Source: Eutrophocola sp964503965
Lineage (GTDB): Bacteria; Pseudomonadota; Gammaproteobacteria; Pseudomonadales; Pseudohongiellaceae
Length of the DNA: 64,000 nucleotides
Assembly (NCBI GenBank): GCA_964503965.1
Contig: CAZDCK010000003.1
Coordinates: 62,001-126,000, forward strand
Reading direction: 5' to 3'
This document shows positions 19,473 through 27,925 of this stretch, one piece after another (positions within the stretch are counted from its first letter, which is position 1; every line of letters begins with the position of its first letter). The notes under the pieces were generated by a model. The model was not told where the DNA came from, did not search any database, and saw nothing but the letters and a program-made list of their open reading frames with translations. The translations under genes were made by a program, and so were the position numbers.

Positions 19473-19504
19473 GGAATGATTTTGGTGACAAGCCAGCAAT
19501 GAGT

Positions 19505-20026
19505 TTACTGATTCACGATAATCAGTGCATCCGTATCGAAGCCCAGTTTAGCCGCTTCCTCTTTAAAGTGATCGAGCAATGCCGGCTCCACTGTCGGTGT
19601 GCGGGACAGCATCCACAGGTAGGAATGATCAGGTCCCGAGATGAAGGCATGCTGGTAGTTATCCTTGTCCATTTCGAAAATCACATAGGAACCATAGAAC
19701 GGGCCAAAGAAAGATACTTTCAGATAGCCTGTGTTCTCATCTTCCACAAAGTAAGCACGACCCTCGGCCTCTTCCCAGGCATTGTCCTCGGTGGAAAACC
19801 CGCGATTGAGCACTCGGACACCGCCATCCTCACGCATGGAGTAATTGGCGGTGACCTGCTCCAATCCCCGTTCAAAGGAGTGATCCAGCCTGGCAATTTC
19901 ATACCAGGTGCCCAGGTACCGATCCGGCTCGAAACCGGTTATCGGTGACACCGCCGGTGGCATGCCCAGGCAGCCTGAAAGCAGCACCAGGCTGATGGAA
20001 AGTAAAACGGCTCTTGTAAAGCGCAT
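19505..20026 (-). CDS. blc: Outer-membrane lipoprotein of the lipocalin (Blc) family
   Basis: 173 residues with a lipoprotein signal, lipobox LLSGC at residues 15-19. The lipocalin signature is GTWYEIARLDHSFERG, followed by YLKVSFFGPFYGSY and a conserved YLWMLSRTP strand. Bacterial Blc proteins bind lysophospholipids or fatty acids at the outer membrane. There is no Asp at position +2 after the lipid cysteine (Leu instead), consistent with outer-membrane sorting. Confidence 0.9.
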   Translation of the reverse strand: MRFTRAVLLSISLVLLSGCLGMPPAVSPITGFEPDRYLGTWYEIARLDHSFERGLEQVTANYSMREDGGVRVLNRGFSTEDNAWEEAEGRAYFVEDENTGYLKVSFFGPFYGSYVIFEMDKDNYQHAFISGPDHSYLWMLSRTPTVEPALLDHFKEEAAKLGFDTDALIIVNQ

Positions 20027-20046
20027 GGCAGGTCCTGCATAAATTA

Positions 20047-20472
20047 TCAGTCAGTGTCGGTTAGGGACAGGCTCATGGGAGTGTGCAGAATGCCTGCTTC
20101 CATGAAGCTTTCGCCGTTGACGGTGAAGCCCAGCTTTTCATAGAAGGCTACGGCTGTTTCCTGGGCATAGAGATATACCGATGGAAAAGCTTTATCCCTG
20201 CCATACTGGATAAGGCTGTCGAGTATGGCCTTGCCAATTCCCTGTTCACGAAATTCCCGGAGTACGGCAACCCGGCCAATGTGGCCATCGGGAAGCATAC
20301 GTCCCGTGCCGACGGCTCTGTCGTCCAGAGTGACCAGGGCATGAATGGCATGTTCGTCATCGCCATCGAAATCAATGGCTGTATCCACGCCCTGTTCGAG
20401 CGTGAATACGGTATGGCGTACAGAATGGATTGCTTTGTCCTGGTCGATAAACTGGACAAGTGAGATGGTCAT
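20047..20472 (-). CDS. GNAT family N-acetyltransferase (YjcF/ElaA-like)
   Basis: 141 residues. An FTLEQGV segment near the N-terminus and the loop REFREQGIGKAIL, followed by AVAFYEKLGF, place it in the YjcF/ElaA-like group of GNATs. The start at 20472 avoids overlap with the upstream membrane protein gene, leaving a 22-bp gap. Substrate unknown. Confidence 0.8.
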   Translation of the reverse strand: MTISLVQFIDQDKAIHSVRHTVFTLEQGVDTAIDFDGDDEHAIHALVTLDDRAVGTGRMLPDGHIGRVAVLREFREQGIGKAILDSLIQYGRDKAFPSVYLYAQETAVAFYEKLGFTVNGESFMEAGILHTPMSLSLTDTD

Positions 20473-20494
20473 GGGGATGCCGTTTAACCAGAAA

Positions 20495-20869
20495 TCAGAG
20501 AAAAGCATAAAACAGGAAAAGCCCAAAGGCTAATCCCAGTCCACCGCCAACCCGCCCAACGGGTTTGATGGCTGTCATGATCTGCTGCAGCATGGAGGTA
20601 AAACGCGGTTGCCCCATCCACGTAAAGACCTCTGCGGCGATGATGGCGTTCCAGCCAAGCACGGTGACCGTCCTGGGAAACCGGGACAGATCGGCATAGG
20701 TGATCAGCAACAGTCCCAGGGCCAGACGAATGATTATGGCACTGGCATAGAGTGGTTTACTGGCTGCATGGTGTTCAATAAAACTGATGACAGGTTCCGG
20801 TTTCAGCAGCAGGCTTATGCCGACGAGACATAACAGCAAAGCAATAATGAGAATAAGGGGGATCAGCAT
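20495..20869 (-). CDS. Small membrane protein, function unknown
   Basis: 124 residues with three to four hydrophobic segments: about 1-20, 45-65, a weaker one near 75-90 and a C-terminal one near 105-124. The start at 20869 follows AAGGAGA with ideal spacing and is preferred over an in-frame ATG at 20923. Not recognised. It lies 16 bp after the Rieske protein gene, so co-expression is likely. Confidence 0.65.
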   Translation of the reverse strand: MLIPLILIIALLLCLVGISLLLKPEPVISFIEHHAASKPLYASAIIIRLALGLLLITYADLSRFPRTVTVLGWNAIIAAEVFTWMGQPRFTSMLQQIMTAIKPVGRVGGGLGLAFGLFLFYAFL

Positions 20870-20885
20870 AGATGTCTCCTTATTC

Positions 20886-21320
20886 CTAAGAATCCGGTTC
20901 GCCAATGGCCAGGATTTTGCCATGGCATGTCAGGGGAATGATATCCATGTATTCTCCTTTACAGGGGCCTTCCACACAAAATCCCGTTACCTTGTTAAAT
21001 TTGGCATAATGGGTCATGCACAGGAAATGTTGACCATCCGGTGTAAACAGCTGCTCAGGCGTATGGTTCAGGGGCACATCAAAATGGGGGCAGGCATTTT
21101 TAAACGCTGTAAATTCGCCGTCATGATTGTGAACCAGCATGCGGAAGACAAAGTTGGTTTTTTCACCAAAACGAAATTCCCTGACTTCACCGGCAGCAAT
21201 ATCTTCTGTACTGCACAGGGGTGTGCCCGGTGCGGGGGCATGACGCTCTTCAAACCACTTCTTCATAAAGTCATGAAAGTCCTGCCAGCCCGGCTTTCTG
21301 CAAAAAGCCGGCGAGCCCAT
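20886..21320 (-). CDS. Rieske (2Fe-2S) ferredoxin-like protein
   Basis: 144 residues. The Rieske cluster ligands are Cys77-X-His79 and Cys101-X2-His104. The spacing between the two motifs and the lack of a transmembrane anchor point to a soluble Rieske ferredoxin or an oxygenase component instead of a cytochrome bc subunit. No oxygenase large subunit is adjacent, so its electron partner is unknown. Confidence 0.85.
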   Translation of the reverse strand: MGSPAFCRKPGWQDFHDFMKKWFEERHAPAPGTPLCSTEDIAAGEVREFRFGEKTNFVFRMLVHNHDGEFTAFKNACPHFDVPLNHTPEQLFTPDGQHFLCMTHYAKFNKVTGFCVEGPCKGEYMDIIPLTCHGKILAIGEPDS

Positions 21321-21353
21321 AGTGTGTAAATAGCCTATTGTAACCCAATGGTA

Positions 21354-21815
21354 TTATATCCAGCGGCGAACCTGTCTCCTGTAATCAGTAAAGCCATCAG
21401 CGAACTTTTCATGCATGATCCTTTCTTTCGGTGCAATCTGAAAGCGGTTCATATACAGAACGAATACCGGTAGCAGTAAAAAGGGCAGGATATTGTCCAG
21501 GTAACAGGCCCATGCCAACAGGATCAGCAATAATCCGAGGTATATCGGGTTACGCGTTATGCGGTATATACCAGCCGTGACCAGCGTTCGGGTTTTACCT
21601 GGTAACCGGGGATCGACAGTAGTGTTCGACTTCCTGAATTCATTGACGTCCAGCATGCCAACCAATAGCCCGGCAAAAAACAGGACAATGACTAGAATTT
21701 TTCTGAAAGGCAAAGCCATGCCAAGAGAGGGTGCTTGTTGTGCCAGAGCTCACATCAGTATGGCAATGATGATAAGTATGACAACGGGGGGAAGACGAAG
21801 TTCAAGGTTGGGCAT
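21354..21815 (-). pseudogene. Isoprenylcysteine carboxyl methyltransferase-family protein with internal stop
   Basis: The full frame from the ATG at 21815 (behind AAGGAA) would give a 153-residue membrane methyltransferase. Its N-terminal helix LRLPPVVILIIIAILM is followed by TGA at 21752-21750, where family members commonly have Trp. The frame continues as ALAQQAPSL into the conserved body with RNPIYLGLLLILL and a C-terminal RRQVRRWI. A shorter product from the ATG at 21719 (121 residues) keeps the catalytic half but loses the first membrane helix. The family methylates small amphipathic substrates at the membrane. Its 5' end overlaps the integrase remnant on the other strand. Confidence 0.75.
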
Positions 21816-22138
21816 TCCTGTTTCCTTCTGTTCAGCCCTGTACGAATCCTTACACGAGTGTGCTTTGCCGTCATCATCTGCATCAGACTGTGATGCGAAA
21901 AGCTTTGCAGAGGGCGGTCCGCGAAACAGGGCTCCATTACAAGAGGGTCACCTGCCATACGTTCAGACACTCTTTCGCCACACAAATGCTGAAAAATGGT
22001 GCTGATATCAGGACAGTGCAGGAGTTGCTAGGGCACAGCCATGTATAGACCACGCAGATCTATACCCATGTGCTCGGACGTCACTATGCAGGCTCTGTGA
22101 GCCCACTTGATCAGTTGGAGGTTAGTCCACTTTCCTGA
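21803..22138 (+). pseudogene. Integron-type integrase (IntI) C-terminal remnant
   Basis: Reads as GWAFLFPS, then RHHLHQTVMRKALQRAV, then the tyrosine-recombinase core CHTFRHSFATQML and DIRTVQELLGHSHV. A TAG at 22046-22048 follows, and the same frame resumes with TTQIYTHVLGRHYAG, carrying the nucleophile tyrosine, and SVSPLDQL. The RHH segment before the HxxR box and the FPS strand match integron integrases instead of generic phage integrases or XerC/D. The N-terminal two thirds, including the first catalytic arginine, are missing, so it is dead. It abuts the methyltransferase gene start and overlaps the last bases of ilvD. Confidence 0.8.
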
Positions 22139-23963
22139 CAGCACCCTTGTCCGCACTGGTGGTCAGGGCGGCGTAGGCTTTCAGAGCAGTGGTCACCTTG
22201 CGGGTGCGTTGTTCCACCGGTTTCCACGCGGCATCGCCTTTGGCCTCCATGGCGCTGTGGCGTTTGGCCAGGTCTTCATCGCTGACCACCATGCGGATGG
22301 AACGGTTCGGAATATCGATCTCGATGATATCTCCTTCCTCCACCAGAGCGATCGCGCCGCCTTCAGCCGCTTCCGGGGAGGCATGGCCAATGGACAGGCC
22401 GCTGGTTCCGCCGGAGAATCGGCCATCAGTGACCAGGGCGCAGGCTTTGCCCAGTCCCTTTGATTTCAGGTAGCTGGTGGGGTAAAGCATTTCCTGCATA
22501 CCGGGGCCTCCACGGGGACCTTCATAGCGGATGATTACCACATCCCCTTCCCTGATCTCGTCACCCAGTATGGCTTTTACTGCACTGTCCTGGCTTTCGA
22601 AAACCCTTGCCGGGCCGGAGAAGGTCCAGATGCTTTCATCCACACCGGCGGTTTTTACGATGCAGCCGTTCTCGGCGATATTGCCGAACAGGACGGCAAG
22701 TCCGCCTTCTTGCGAATAGGCATGTTCTATATCCCGGATACAGCCACCTTCGCGGTCATCATCCAGGGTATCCCAGCGGGTGTCCTGGCTGAAGGCGGTC
22801 TGGGTGGGAATGCCGGCGGGGCCTGCGCGGAAAAACTGTTTCACCTCATCAGAGACATCACGCTTGATGTCGAATTTTTCCAGGGCTTCGCTGACACTGG
22901 CACTATGAACAGTCGGAATATCGTTGTGAATCAAACCGGCCCGGTCAAGAGATCCAAGAATACCCATGATGCCGCCGGCACGGTGGACATCTTCCATATG
23001 ATACCGGGGTGTGCTTGGCGCGACTTTGCACAGGTGCGGGACTTTTCTAGACAAACGGTCAATATCCTTGAGGTCAAAATCCACTTCGCCTTCCTGTGCT
23101 GCCGCCAGAAGATGCAGAATGGTATTGGTGGAGCCGCCCATGGCGATATCCAGTGTCATGGCATTTTCGAAAGCCTTGAAGCTGGCAATGTTGCGGGGCA
23201 GGACGGATTCATCATCGTCTTCGTAATAACGTCTGGCCAGATCAACAATACGACGACCCGCTTCCAGGAAGAGATTTTCCCGATCAGCGTGGGTGGCCAG
23301 GGTAGAGCCGTTACCCGGCAGTGAAAGGCCCAGGGCTTCCGTCAGGCAGTTCATGGAGTTGGCGGTAAACATGCCTGAACAGGATCCACAGGTGGGGCAG
23401 GCGGAACGTTCGTACTCGTCAACCTGTTCGTCACTCATGGAGTCATCGGCCGCTGCCACCATGGCGTCCACCAGGTCCAGCTTGATGACTTTGTCTGCCA
23501 ACTTGGTTTTGCCCGCTTCCATGGGGCCGCCGCTGACAAAAACGACAGGAATGTTCAGGCGCATGGCGGCCATCAGCATGCCCGGGGTGATCTTGTCACA
23601 GTTGGAGATGCATACCAGCGCATCGGCACAGTGGGCATTGACCATGTACTCAACAGAGTCGGCAATGATCTCGCGGCTCGGCAATGAATAAAGCATGCCG
23701 TCATGGCCCATGGCGATACCGTCGTCCACGGCAATGGTATTGAATTCCTTGGCAACACCACCGGCTTTCTCGATTTCTCGGGCAACCAGCTGACCCATGT
23801 CTTTCAGATGCACATGACCAGGCACGAACTGGGTAAAGGAATTGGATACGGCAATAATGGGTTTGCTGAAATCTTCATTCTTCATGCCGGTGGCGCGCCA
23901 GAGCGCACGGGCGCCGGCCATGTTGCGACCCTTGGTGGAGGTATGTGAACGATACTTTGGCAT
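22122..23963 (-). CDS. ilvD: Dihydroxy-acid dehydratase
   Basis: 613 residues, close to E. coli IlvD (616). Catalyses dehydration of 2,3-dihydroxy acids to 2-oxo acids in isoleucine and valine synthesis. Iron-sulfur cluster cysteines are seen in ISNCDK and in CPTCGSCSGMFTANSMNC. Conserved SGGTSGLSIGH lies near the C-terminus. It is a single gene with 170-200 bp of non-coding DNA upstream; no leader peptide or T-box-like structure was recognised. Confidence 0.97.
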   Translation of the reverse strand: MPKYRSHTSTKGRNMAGARALWRATGMKNEDFSKPIIAVSNSFTQFVPGHVHLKDMGQLVAREIEKAGGVAKEFNTIAVDDGIAMGHDGMLYSLPSREIIADSVEYMVNAHCADALVCISNCDKITPGMLMAAMRLNIPVVFVSGGPMEAGKTKLADKVIKLDLVDAMVAAADDSMSDEQVDEYERSACPTCGSCSGMFTANSMNCLTEALGLSLPGNGSTLATHADRENLFLEAGRRIVDLARRYYEDDDESVLPRNIASFKAFENAMTLDIAMGGSTNTILHLLAAAQEGEVDFDLKDIDRLSRKVPHLCKVAPSTPRYHMEDVHRAGGIMGILGSLDRAGLIHNDIPTVHSASVSEALEKFDIKRDVSDEVKQFFRAGPAGIPTQTAFSQDTRWDTLDDDREGGCIRDIEHAYSQEGGLAVLFGNIAENGCIVKTAGVDESIWTFSGPARVFESQDSAVKAILGDEIREGDVVIIRYEGPRGGPGMQEMLYPTSYLKSKGLGKACALVTDGRFSGGTSGLSIGHASPEAAEGGAIALVEEGDIIEIDIPNRSIRMVVSDEDLAKRHSAMEAKGDAAWKPVEQRTRKVTTALKAYAALTTSADKGAVRKVD

Positions 23964-24137
23964 GGAAAATCCTTACGGTAAAAATCGGCAGTTGGGATGA
24001 ATGACTAAAGAGCGGCTATTTTCCCACAGGTTGAAGTTTGCGCATAATTTTTCATGCTTAACCCCGTGTAATGTGTGGTTTTCAGGGAGAAGGGCTGACT
24101 TTGCCTAAGCCAGGTTTTGCCGGATGCAGGGCTTTGC

Positions 24138-25481
24138 TCAGAGTGTTTTGGTAAATATCTTGGAGTTGCGCTGGTAGTTGTACAGGGATTTTTTAGTCTC
24201 CGGCAGGTTGTCTACATCGCTTTCGGAAAAGCCTCTTTCCACAAACCAGTCCGGCGTTTTCGTGGTCAGCACGAACAAAGAAGTCAGGCCTGCTTTTCTG
24301 GCCGCCCGTTCTATATAGTCGAGTATGCTCTGTCCCCGATTATTTTTCCGGTAGTCAGGGTGGGTTGCCACACAGGCCAGTTCACCGCTGCCATCTTCCT
24401 GGGGATAGAGCGCGCCGCAGGCAATGATCATGCCTTCCCGTTCGATGACAGAAAACTGCGCTATTTCCGCTTCGAGTTTTTCCGGGGAGCGGGGTACCAG
24501 GATACCGGCTGCTTCCAGGGGCTTGATCAGTTCCTGTATACCCTGCACATCATCCTCGCCGGCCTGCCGGATACTTTCATAATTTTCCTGGGTGATGAGA
24601 GTACCAGTGCCGTCCCGGGTAAACAGTTCGGTTAACAGGGCGCCGTCTTCATCATAGGAAATAACCTGCGCCCGTTTGACACCGGCCTTGCAGGCCTTGG
24701 TAGCCAGTTCCAGGTTAAGCAATTGCTGGTCCATGCCATTGTTGGCGACCTTGTCCCGTATCAGAGTCTGTGCTTCTTCGGCATTGAGTTGGTTGATGGG
24801 ATGGCCATCATCATCAAGAATGCCCGAGGCTGCAGAGTAAATGAGCAGCTTGTCAGCAGCCAGGGCAATGGCAATACTCAGCGCCACTTCCTCCACTGTG
24901 ATGTTGAATACTTCACCGGAAGGGGAGTAACCCAGGTTGGATTGCAGGATGGTCTTACCGGCATTGAGTTGCCGGACAATTTCATCGCTGTCGACTTTTC
25001 GCACTTCACCCGTGTGGTAGTAGTCCACGCCATGGTGCACCCCGAAGGGTTTGGCGATGACATAATTGCCACTGACGGTACTGATGTCGGCATGCTGCAT
25101 GGGCGAGTTGGGTAATGCGGTGGAAAACTTCGCTTCGATATCGAAACGCAGGGTGCCAACCACTTTCTTGATCTCGGCCAGCGAGATTTCATCGGTGACG
25201 CGAAGCTGGTGATGCAGTTCTCCCTGGGACTCGTCATGCTTTTCGTCCTTGAGGCCGGCCGCTTTCAAAGCGGCATCAATCTGCGGACGTGCACCATGCA
25301 CCAGGACCAGTTTTACACCCAGGCTGTTGAGCAGGGTGATGTCATGGGCGATATTTGAAAAATTTTCATGGGCGATGGCTTCACCAGGCAACAGAATGAC
25401 GAACACCTTACCGCGGTAGGCATTAATATAGGGTAAAGCCTGCCGAAAAAGCTTTACGGTGTCAGTGTCCTTCGTTGTCAT
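24138..25481 (-). CDS. argA: Amino-acid N-acetyltransferase (N-acetylglutamate synthase)
   Basis: 447 residues. An N-terminal amino-acid-kinase domain (with LVLVHGARPQID) is fused to a C-terminal GNAT domain (YRKNNRGQSILDYIE). It makes N-acetylglutamate from glutamate and acetyl-CoA, the first step of arginine synthesis, and the kinase-like domain normally carries arginine feedback control. The start at 25481 fits the family N-terminus; an upstream in-frame start at 25580 would add residues with no homology. It lies downstream of argE, separated by repeat element A. Confidence 0.95.
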   Translation of the reverse strand: MTTKDTDTVKLFRQALPYINAYRGKVFVILLPGEAIAHENFSNIAHDITLLNSLGVKLVLVHGARPQIDAALKAAGLKDEKHDESQGELHHQLRVTDEISLAEIKKVVGTLRFDIEAKFSTALPNSPMQHADISTVSGNYVIAKPFGVHHGVDYYHTGEVRKVDSDEIVRQLNAGKTILQSNLGYSPSGEVFNITVEEVALSIAIALAADKLLIYSAASGILDDDGHPINQLNAEEAQTLIRDKVANNGMDQQLLNLELATKACKAGVKRAQVISYDEDGALLTELFTRDGTGTLITQENYESIRQAGEDDVQGIQELIKPLEAAGILVPRSPEKLEAEIAQFSVIEREGMIIACGALYPQEDGSGELACVATHPDYRKNNRGQSILDYIERAARKAGLTSLFVLTTKTPDWFVERGFSESDVDNLPETKKSLYNYQRNSKIFTKTL

Positions 25482-25533
25482 AGTCCTGGCCCGGTGGGCG
25501 AAAAGGGCGGGTATTCTAACGGAAATGGTAATA

Positions 25534-25748
25534 GGGATAAAAGGATAAAGGAAGCGGCGGTTGCAGGATGCAGGATACAAGATTCAAGATACTAGAGGAA
25601 ATATTCCAGATTGCCGAAGGTATTGTGTTTGTCTGAACATCACATTCAGGAACAAGTCCAAATAAAACCCTTGACGGTTAATCTCAGGCGAACGATCCTT
25701 CCTTTCAGCCTTCAGCCTTCAGCCTTCAGCCTTCAGCCTTCAGCCTTT
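25534..25748. repeat. Intergenic repeat element, copy A
   Basis: First of three related elements. It begins with GGGATAAAAGGATAAAGG, contains five in-phase degenerate heptamers of the type RCARGAT at 25563-25597, then shares with copies B and C the blocks ATAAAACCCTTG and AGGCGAACGATCCTTCCTTT. Its right end has been replaced or extended by six TTCAGCC heptamers, so the right inverted repeat is not visible. It lies between argE and argA. Confidence 0.65.
25704..25745. repeat. Six tandem TTCAGCC heptamers
   Basis: Six perfect tandem copies of the 7-mer TTCAGCC lie immediately downstream of the argE stop codon. The perfect copies suggest recent expansion by slippage. The unit length equals that of the degenerate heptamers in the same element. 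Confidence 0.95.
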
Positions 25749-25749
25749 T

Positions 25750-26889
25750 CTAAAAACAGTACTTCTTAACCAATCCCTGCAACACATCAATACATGGTTT
25801 CACCTGGTCTGCCGCCATGTATTCATTGGGCTGGTGAGCCTGGTCGATACTGCCTGGTCCCATGATGATGGTGTCCATGCCCAGTTGCTGGAGAAAGGGC
25901 CCTTCCGTCCCAAAGGCCACACTTTCCGGTTGGAATCCGGTCATTGCTGAAATGACTCTGCCCAGATCACTGTCAGGGTTGGCGAAAGGGTCTACGCCGG
26001 GAATGAGGCGGGTCAGGTTGATGTCCACCTGGTATCTGGTTGCCACGGGTTTGACCAGGGCTTCAATCTCATCACGCAGGGTTTCACACGCCATGCCCGG
26101 GAGCAGACGAATGTCGAATTCAAGGTTGCAGTGACCACAGATACGGTTCGGATTGTCGCCACCATTAATAACGCCCAGGTTGAGCGTGGGCGTATCAATC
26201 AGAAAATGGGGATTCTGGTATTTTGTCTGCAGGGTGTTGCGAAATTGCAGCAGTACACTGATCACGTCATGCATGGCTTCCAGGGCATTTTTGCCCAGCG
26301 CCGGGTTGGATGAATGCCCGCTTTGTCCGTCAACGCGTATCCCTTCCATCATGATGCCCTTGTGCATATGAATGGGTTTCAGACCGGTGGGTTCACCGAT
26401 CACGGCCGCCCGTGCCCTTGGCAGACCCTGGGCTGCCAGTGTCCGCGCTCCTTCCATGCTGCTCTCTTCATCAGCGGTGGCGACAATGATCAGCGGCTGT
26501 TTAAGGTCAGTCCCCTGAAGTGCCTGAACCGCCTCGTGTACCACGGCAAAAAAGCCTTTCATGTCCGTGGCGCCAAGGCCATAAAACCGGTTGTCTTTTT
26601 CTGTCATGGCCAGGGGGTTGGTATCCCACAGGGCCTCATCAAAGGGCACGGTATCCGTATGGCCACTGAGCACAAGCCCACCTGGTCCTTCCCCCAGTGT
26701 GGCTACCAGGTTGGCTTTTTCATGGTAGCCGTGTACCGGCACCAGCTTGCAATTGAATCCCAGGCCCTCAAAGGTTTCAGCCAGCAGGTTGATCACCCCC
26801 ATATTGCCCTGGTCGATGTTGGGATTGACGGAGCTGACGCTATGTTCGCTCAGGAGTCTGTTGAACAGGTTGGTAAATTTCTGGGGCAT
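25750..26889 (-). CDS. argE: Acetylornithine deacetylase
   Basis: 379 residues, M20 metallopeptidase family. Zinc-site segments are SGHTDTVPFD (His and Asp), a GATDMKG bridging Asp, EESSMEGA (catalytic Glu) and a C-terminal HQPNEY. It removes the acetyl group from N-acetylornithine to give ornithine in arginine synthesis. The pairing with argA downstream supports the assignment over succinyl-diaminopimelate desuccinylase. Confidence 0.93.
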   Translation of the reverse strand: MPQKFTNLFNRLLSEHSVSSVNPNIDQGNMGVINLLAETFEGLGFNCKLVPVHGYHEKANLVATLGEGPGGLVLSGHTDTVPFDEALWDTNPLAMTEKDNRFYGLGATDMKGFFAVVHEAVQALQGTDLKQPLIIVATADEESSMEGARTLAAQGLPRARAAVIGEPTGLKPIHMHKGIMMEGIRVDGQSGHSSNPALGKNALEAMHDVISVLLQFRNTLQTKYQNPHFLIDTPTLNLGVINGGDNPNRICGHCNLEFDIRLLPGMACETLRDEIEALVKPVATRYQVDINLTRLIPGVDPFANPDSDLGRVISAMTGFQPESVAFGTEGPFLQQLGMDTIIMGPGSIDQAHQPNEYMAADQVKPCIDVLQGLVKKYCF

Positions 26890-26908
26890 GGGATGAAGCC
26901 ACTACAGG

Positions 26909-27132
26909 TAAAAGGATGTGGGTAAGGATAAAGGGAAAAAGGATAAAGAGAAAATATTCGATACAGGGATGCAGGAGACAGGATGCAAGATGCAAGATGC
27001 AGGATACAAGAGGAAATAGTCTGATTGATCGAAGCGTCAGGTTAATAGAGCTTTGAAAAGTTAACGGTAAGCCTGAATAAAAACCTTAGACTGTCAATGT
27101 GAGGCTAACCATCGTGCCTTTTATCCTTTTTT
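26909..27132. repeat. Intergenic repeat element, copy B
   Basis: Left end AAGGATAAAGGG (26924) and AAAAAGGATAAAGAG (26936), right end CCTTTTATCCTTTTTT (27117), forming terminal inverted repeats. Six in-phase heptamers of type RCARGAT lie at 26971-27012. The 20-mer CTGATTGATCGAAGCGTCAG at 27021 is identical in copy C, and GGTAAGCCTGAA is also shared. It fills the gap between the pterin dehydratase gene and argE, and its right end reaches the dehydratase stop codon. Confidence 0.7.
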
Positions 27133-27484
27133 AAAGTGCATGCACAAGCATCGCCGCCCGATCACAGCGTGCTGCCATGATGAAGTCATTCCTGTGTAGC
27201 CCATCACTGGTATGGGTCCACCAGCTCACTGTGAGTTTTCCCCATTCAAGCAGCATGGACGGGTGGTGATTTACCTGCTCAGCCATTCGGCACAGTTTCT
27301 GGGTCAGGGTCATCAGGTAGTCGTATTCCGATGAACGGTATTCCCTGACCAGTTTTTGCACACCATTCTCGTCCACGACTTTCCAAGCCGGAATTTTCGG
27401 TAGTAATGCTTCCTGCTCTTCCGGGGAAAGTCCGGGATCTCCCTTCCTGGCGAGGATAATGGGTTCGTCAGCAAATCGGCTCAT
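27131..27484 (-). CDS. phhB: Pterin-4a-carbinolamine dehydratase
   Basis: 117 residues. The family core is EQVNHHPSMLLEWGKLTV followed by WWTHTSDGLHRNDFIMA, which includes the paired active-site histidines. The enzyme recycles tetrahydrobiopterin after aromatic hydroxylases, or assists pterin metabolism. No phenylalanine hydroxylase gene is nearby, so the symbol is by family only. Its start overlaps the stop of the thioesterase gene by 4 bp (ATGA). Confidence 0.88.
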   Translation of the reverse strand: MSRFADEPIILARKGDPGLSPEEQEALLPKIPAWKVVDENGVQKLVREYRSSEYDYLMTLTQKLCRMAEQVNHHPSMLLEWGKLTVSWWTHTSDGLHRNDFIMAARCDRAAMLVHAL

Positions 27485-27912
27485 GAGGGCTCCTGGTCCT
27501 TGATAACAGCGGTAGTCAGTCTGGATGCACAGACCAGCTTGTTTTCCGCATCGTAAATATTGATTTCGACGACAACCGTTCGTCTGCCGATATGCAGGGG
27601 ACGGGCAATACCCGTAACCAGCGGGGGGCGTCCGGGGCGAACATGGTTGGCATTAATGTCCAGGCCAACAATGTGATAGCCCGGCGCGGTACACAGGTTA
27701 CCAACTATACTGCCGAGTGTTTCGGCCAGTACAACGGATGCTCCCCCGTGAATGATACCCATGTGCTGGCGGGTGCGGTTGTCTACCGGTAGTGTGCCTT
27801 TGAGAAAATCATCACCCAGCTCGGTCAACTCCATGCCCACCAGTTCACTGAGCGTGTCTTTCATCAGTGGACGGATATCATCCAGTGTTACTTGTTTCTT
27901 CCAGATTGCCAA
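27481..27912 (-). CDS. PaaI/MenI-type hotdog thioesterase
   Basis: 143 residues, single hotdog fold. The motif MGIIHGGASVVLAETLGS contains the conserved HGG loop and the catalytic acidic residue on the long helix. Such enzymes hydrolyse aromatic or short acyl-CoA thioesters. It is translationally coupled to the pterin dehydratase gene downstream. The exact CoA ester cannot be assigned. Confidence 0.85.
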   Translation of the reverse strand: MAIWKKQVTLDDIRPLMKDTLSELVGMELTELGDDFLKGTLPVDNRTRQHMGIIHGGASVVLAETLGSIVGNLCTAPGYHIVGLDINANHVRPGRPPLVTGIARPLHIGRRTVVVEINIYDAENKLVCASRLTTAVIKDQEPS

Positions 27913-27925
27913 AGCAGCTTCCTTT

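Noticed and set aside
21750..21752. TGA read as tryptophan (recoded genetic code)
   Set aside because: All intact genes in the window use TGG for Trp and end at TGA normally, so a point mutation or error is simpler.
15458..22138. attC recombination sites between the small minus-strand genes
   Set aside because: Most gaps are shorter than a minimal attC and no convincing core-site pairs were seen by eye.
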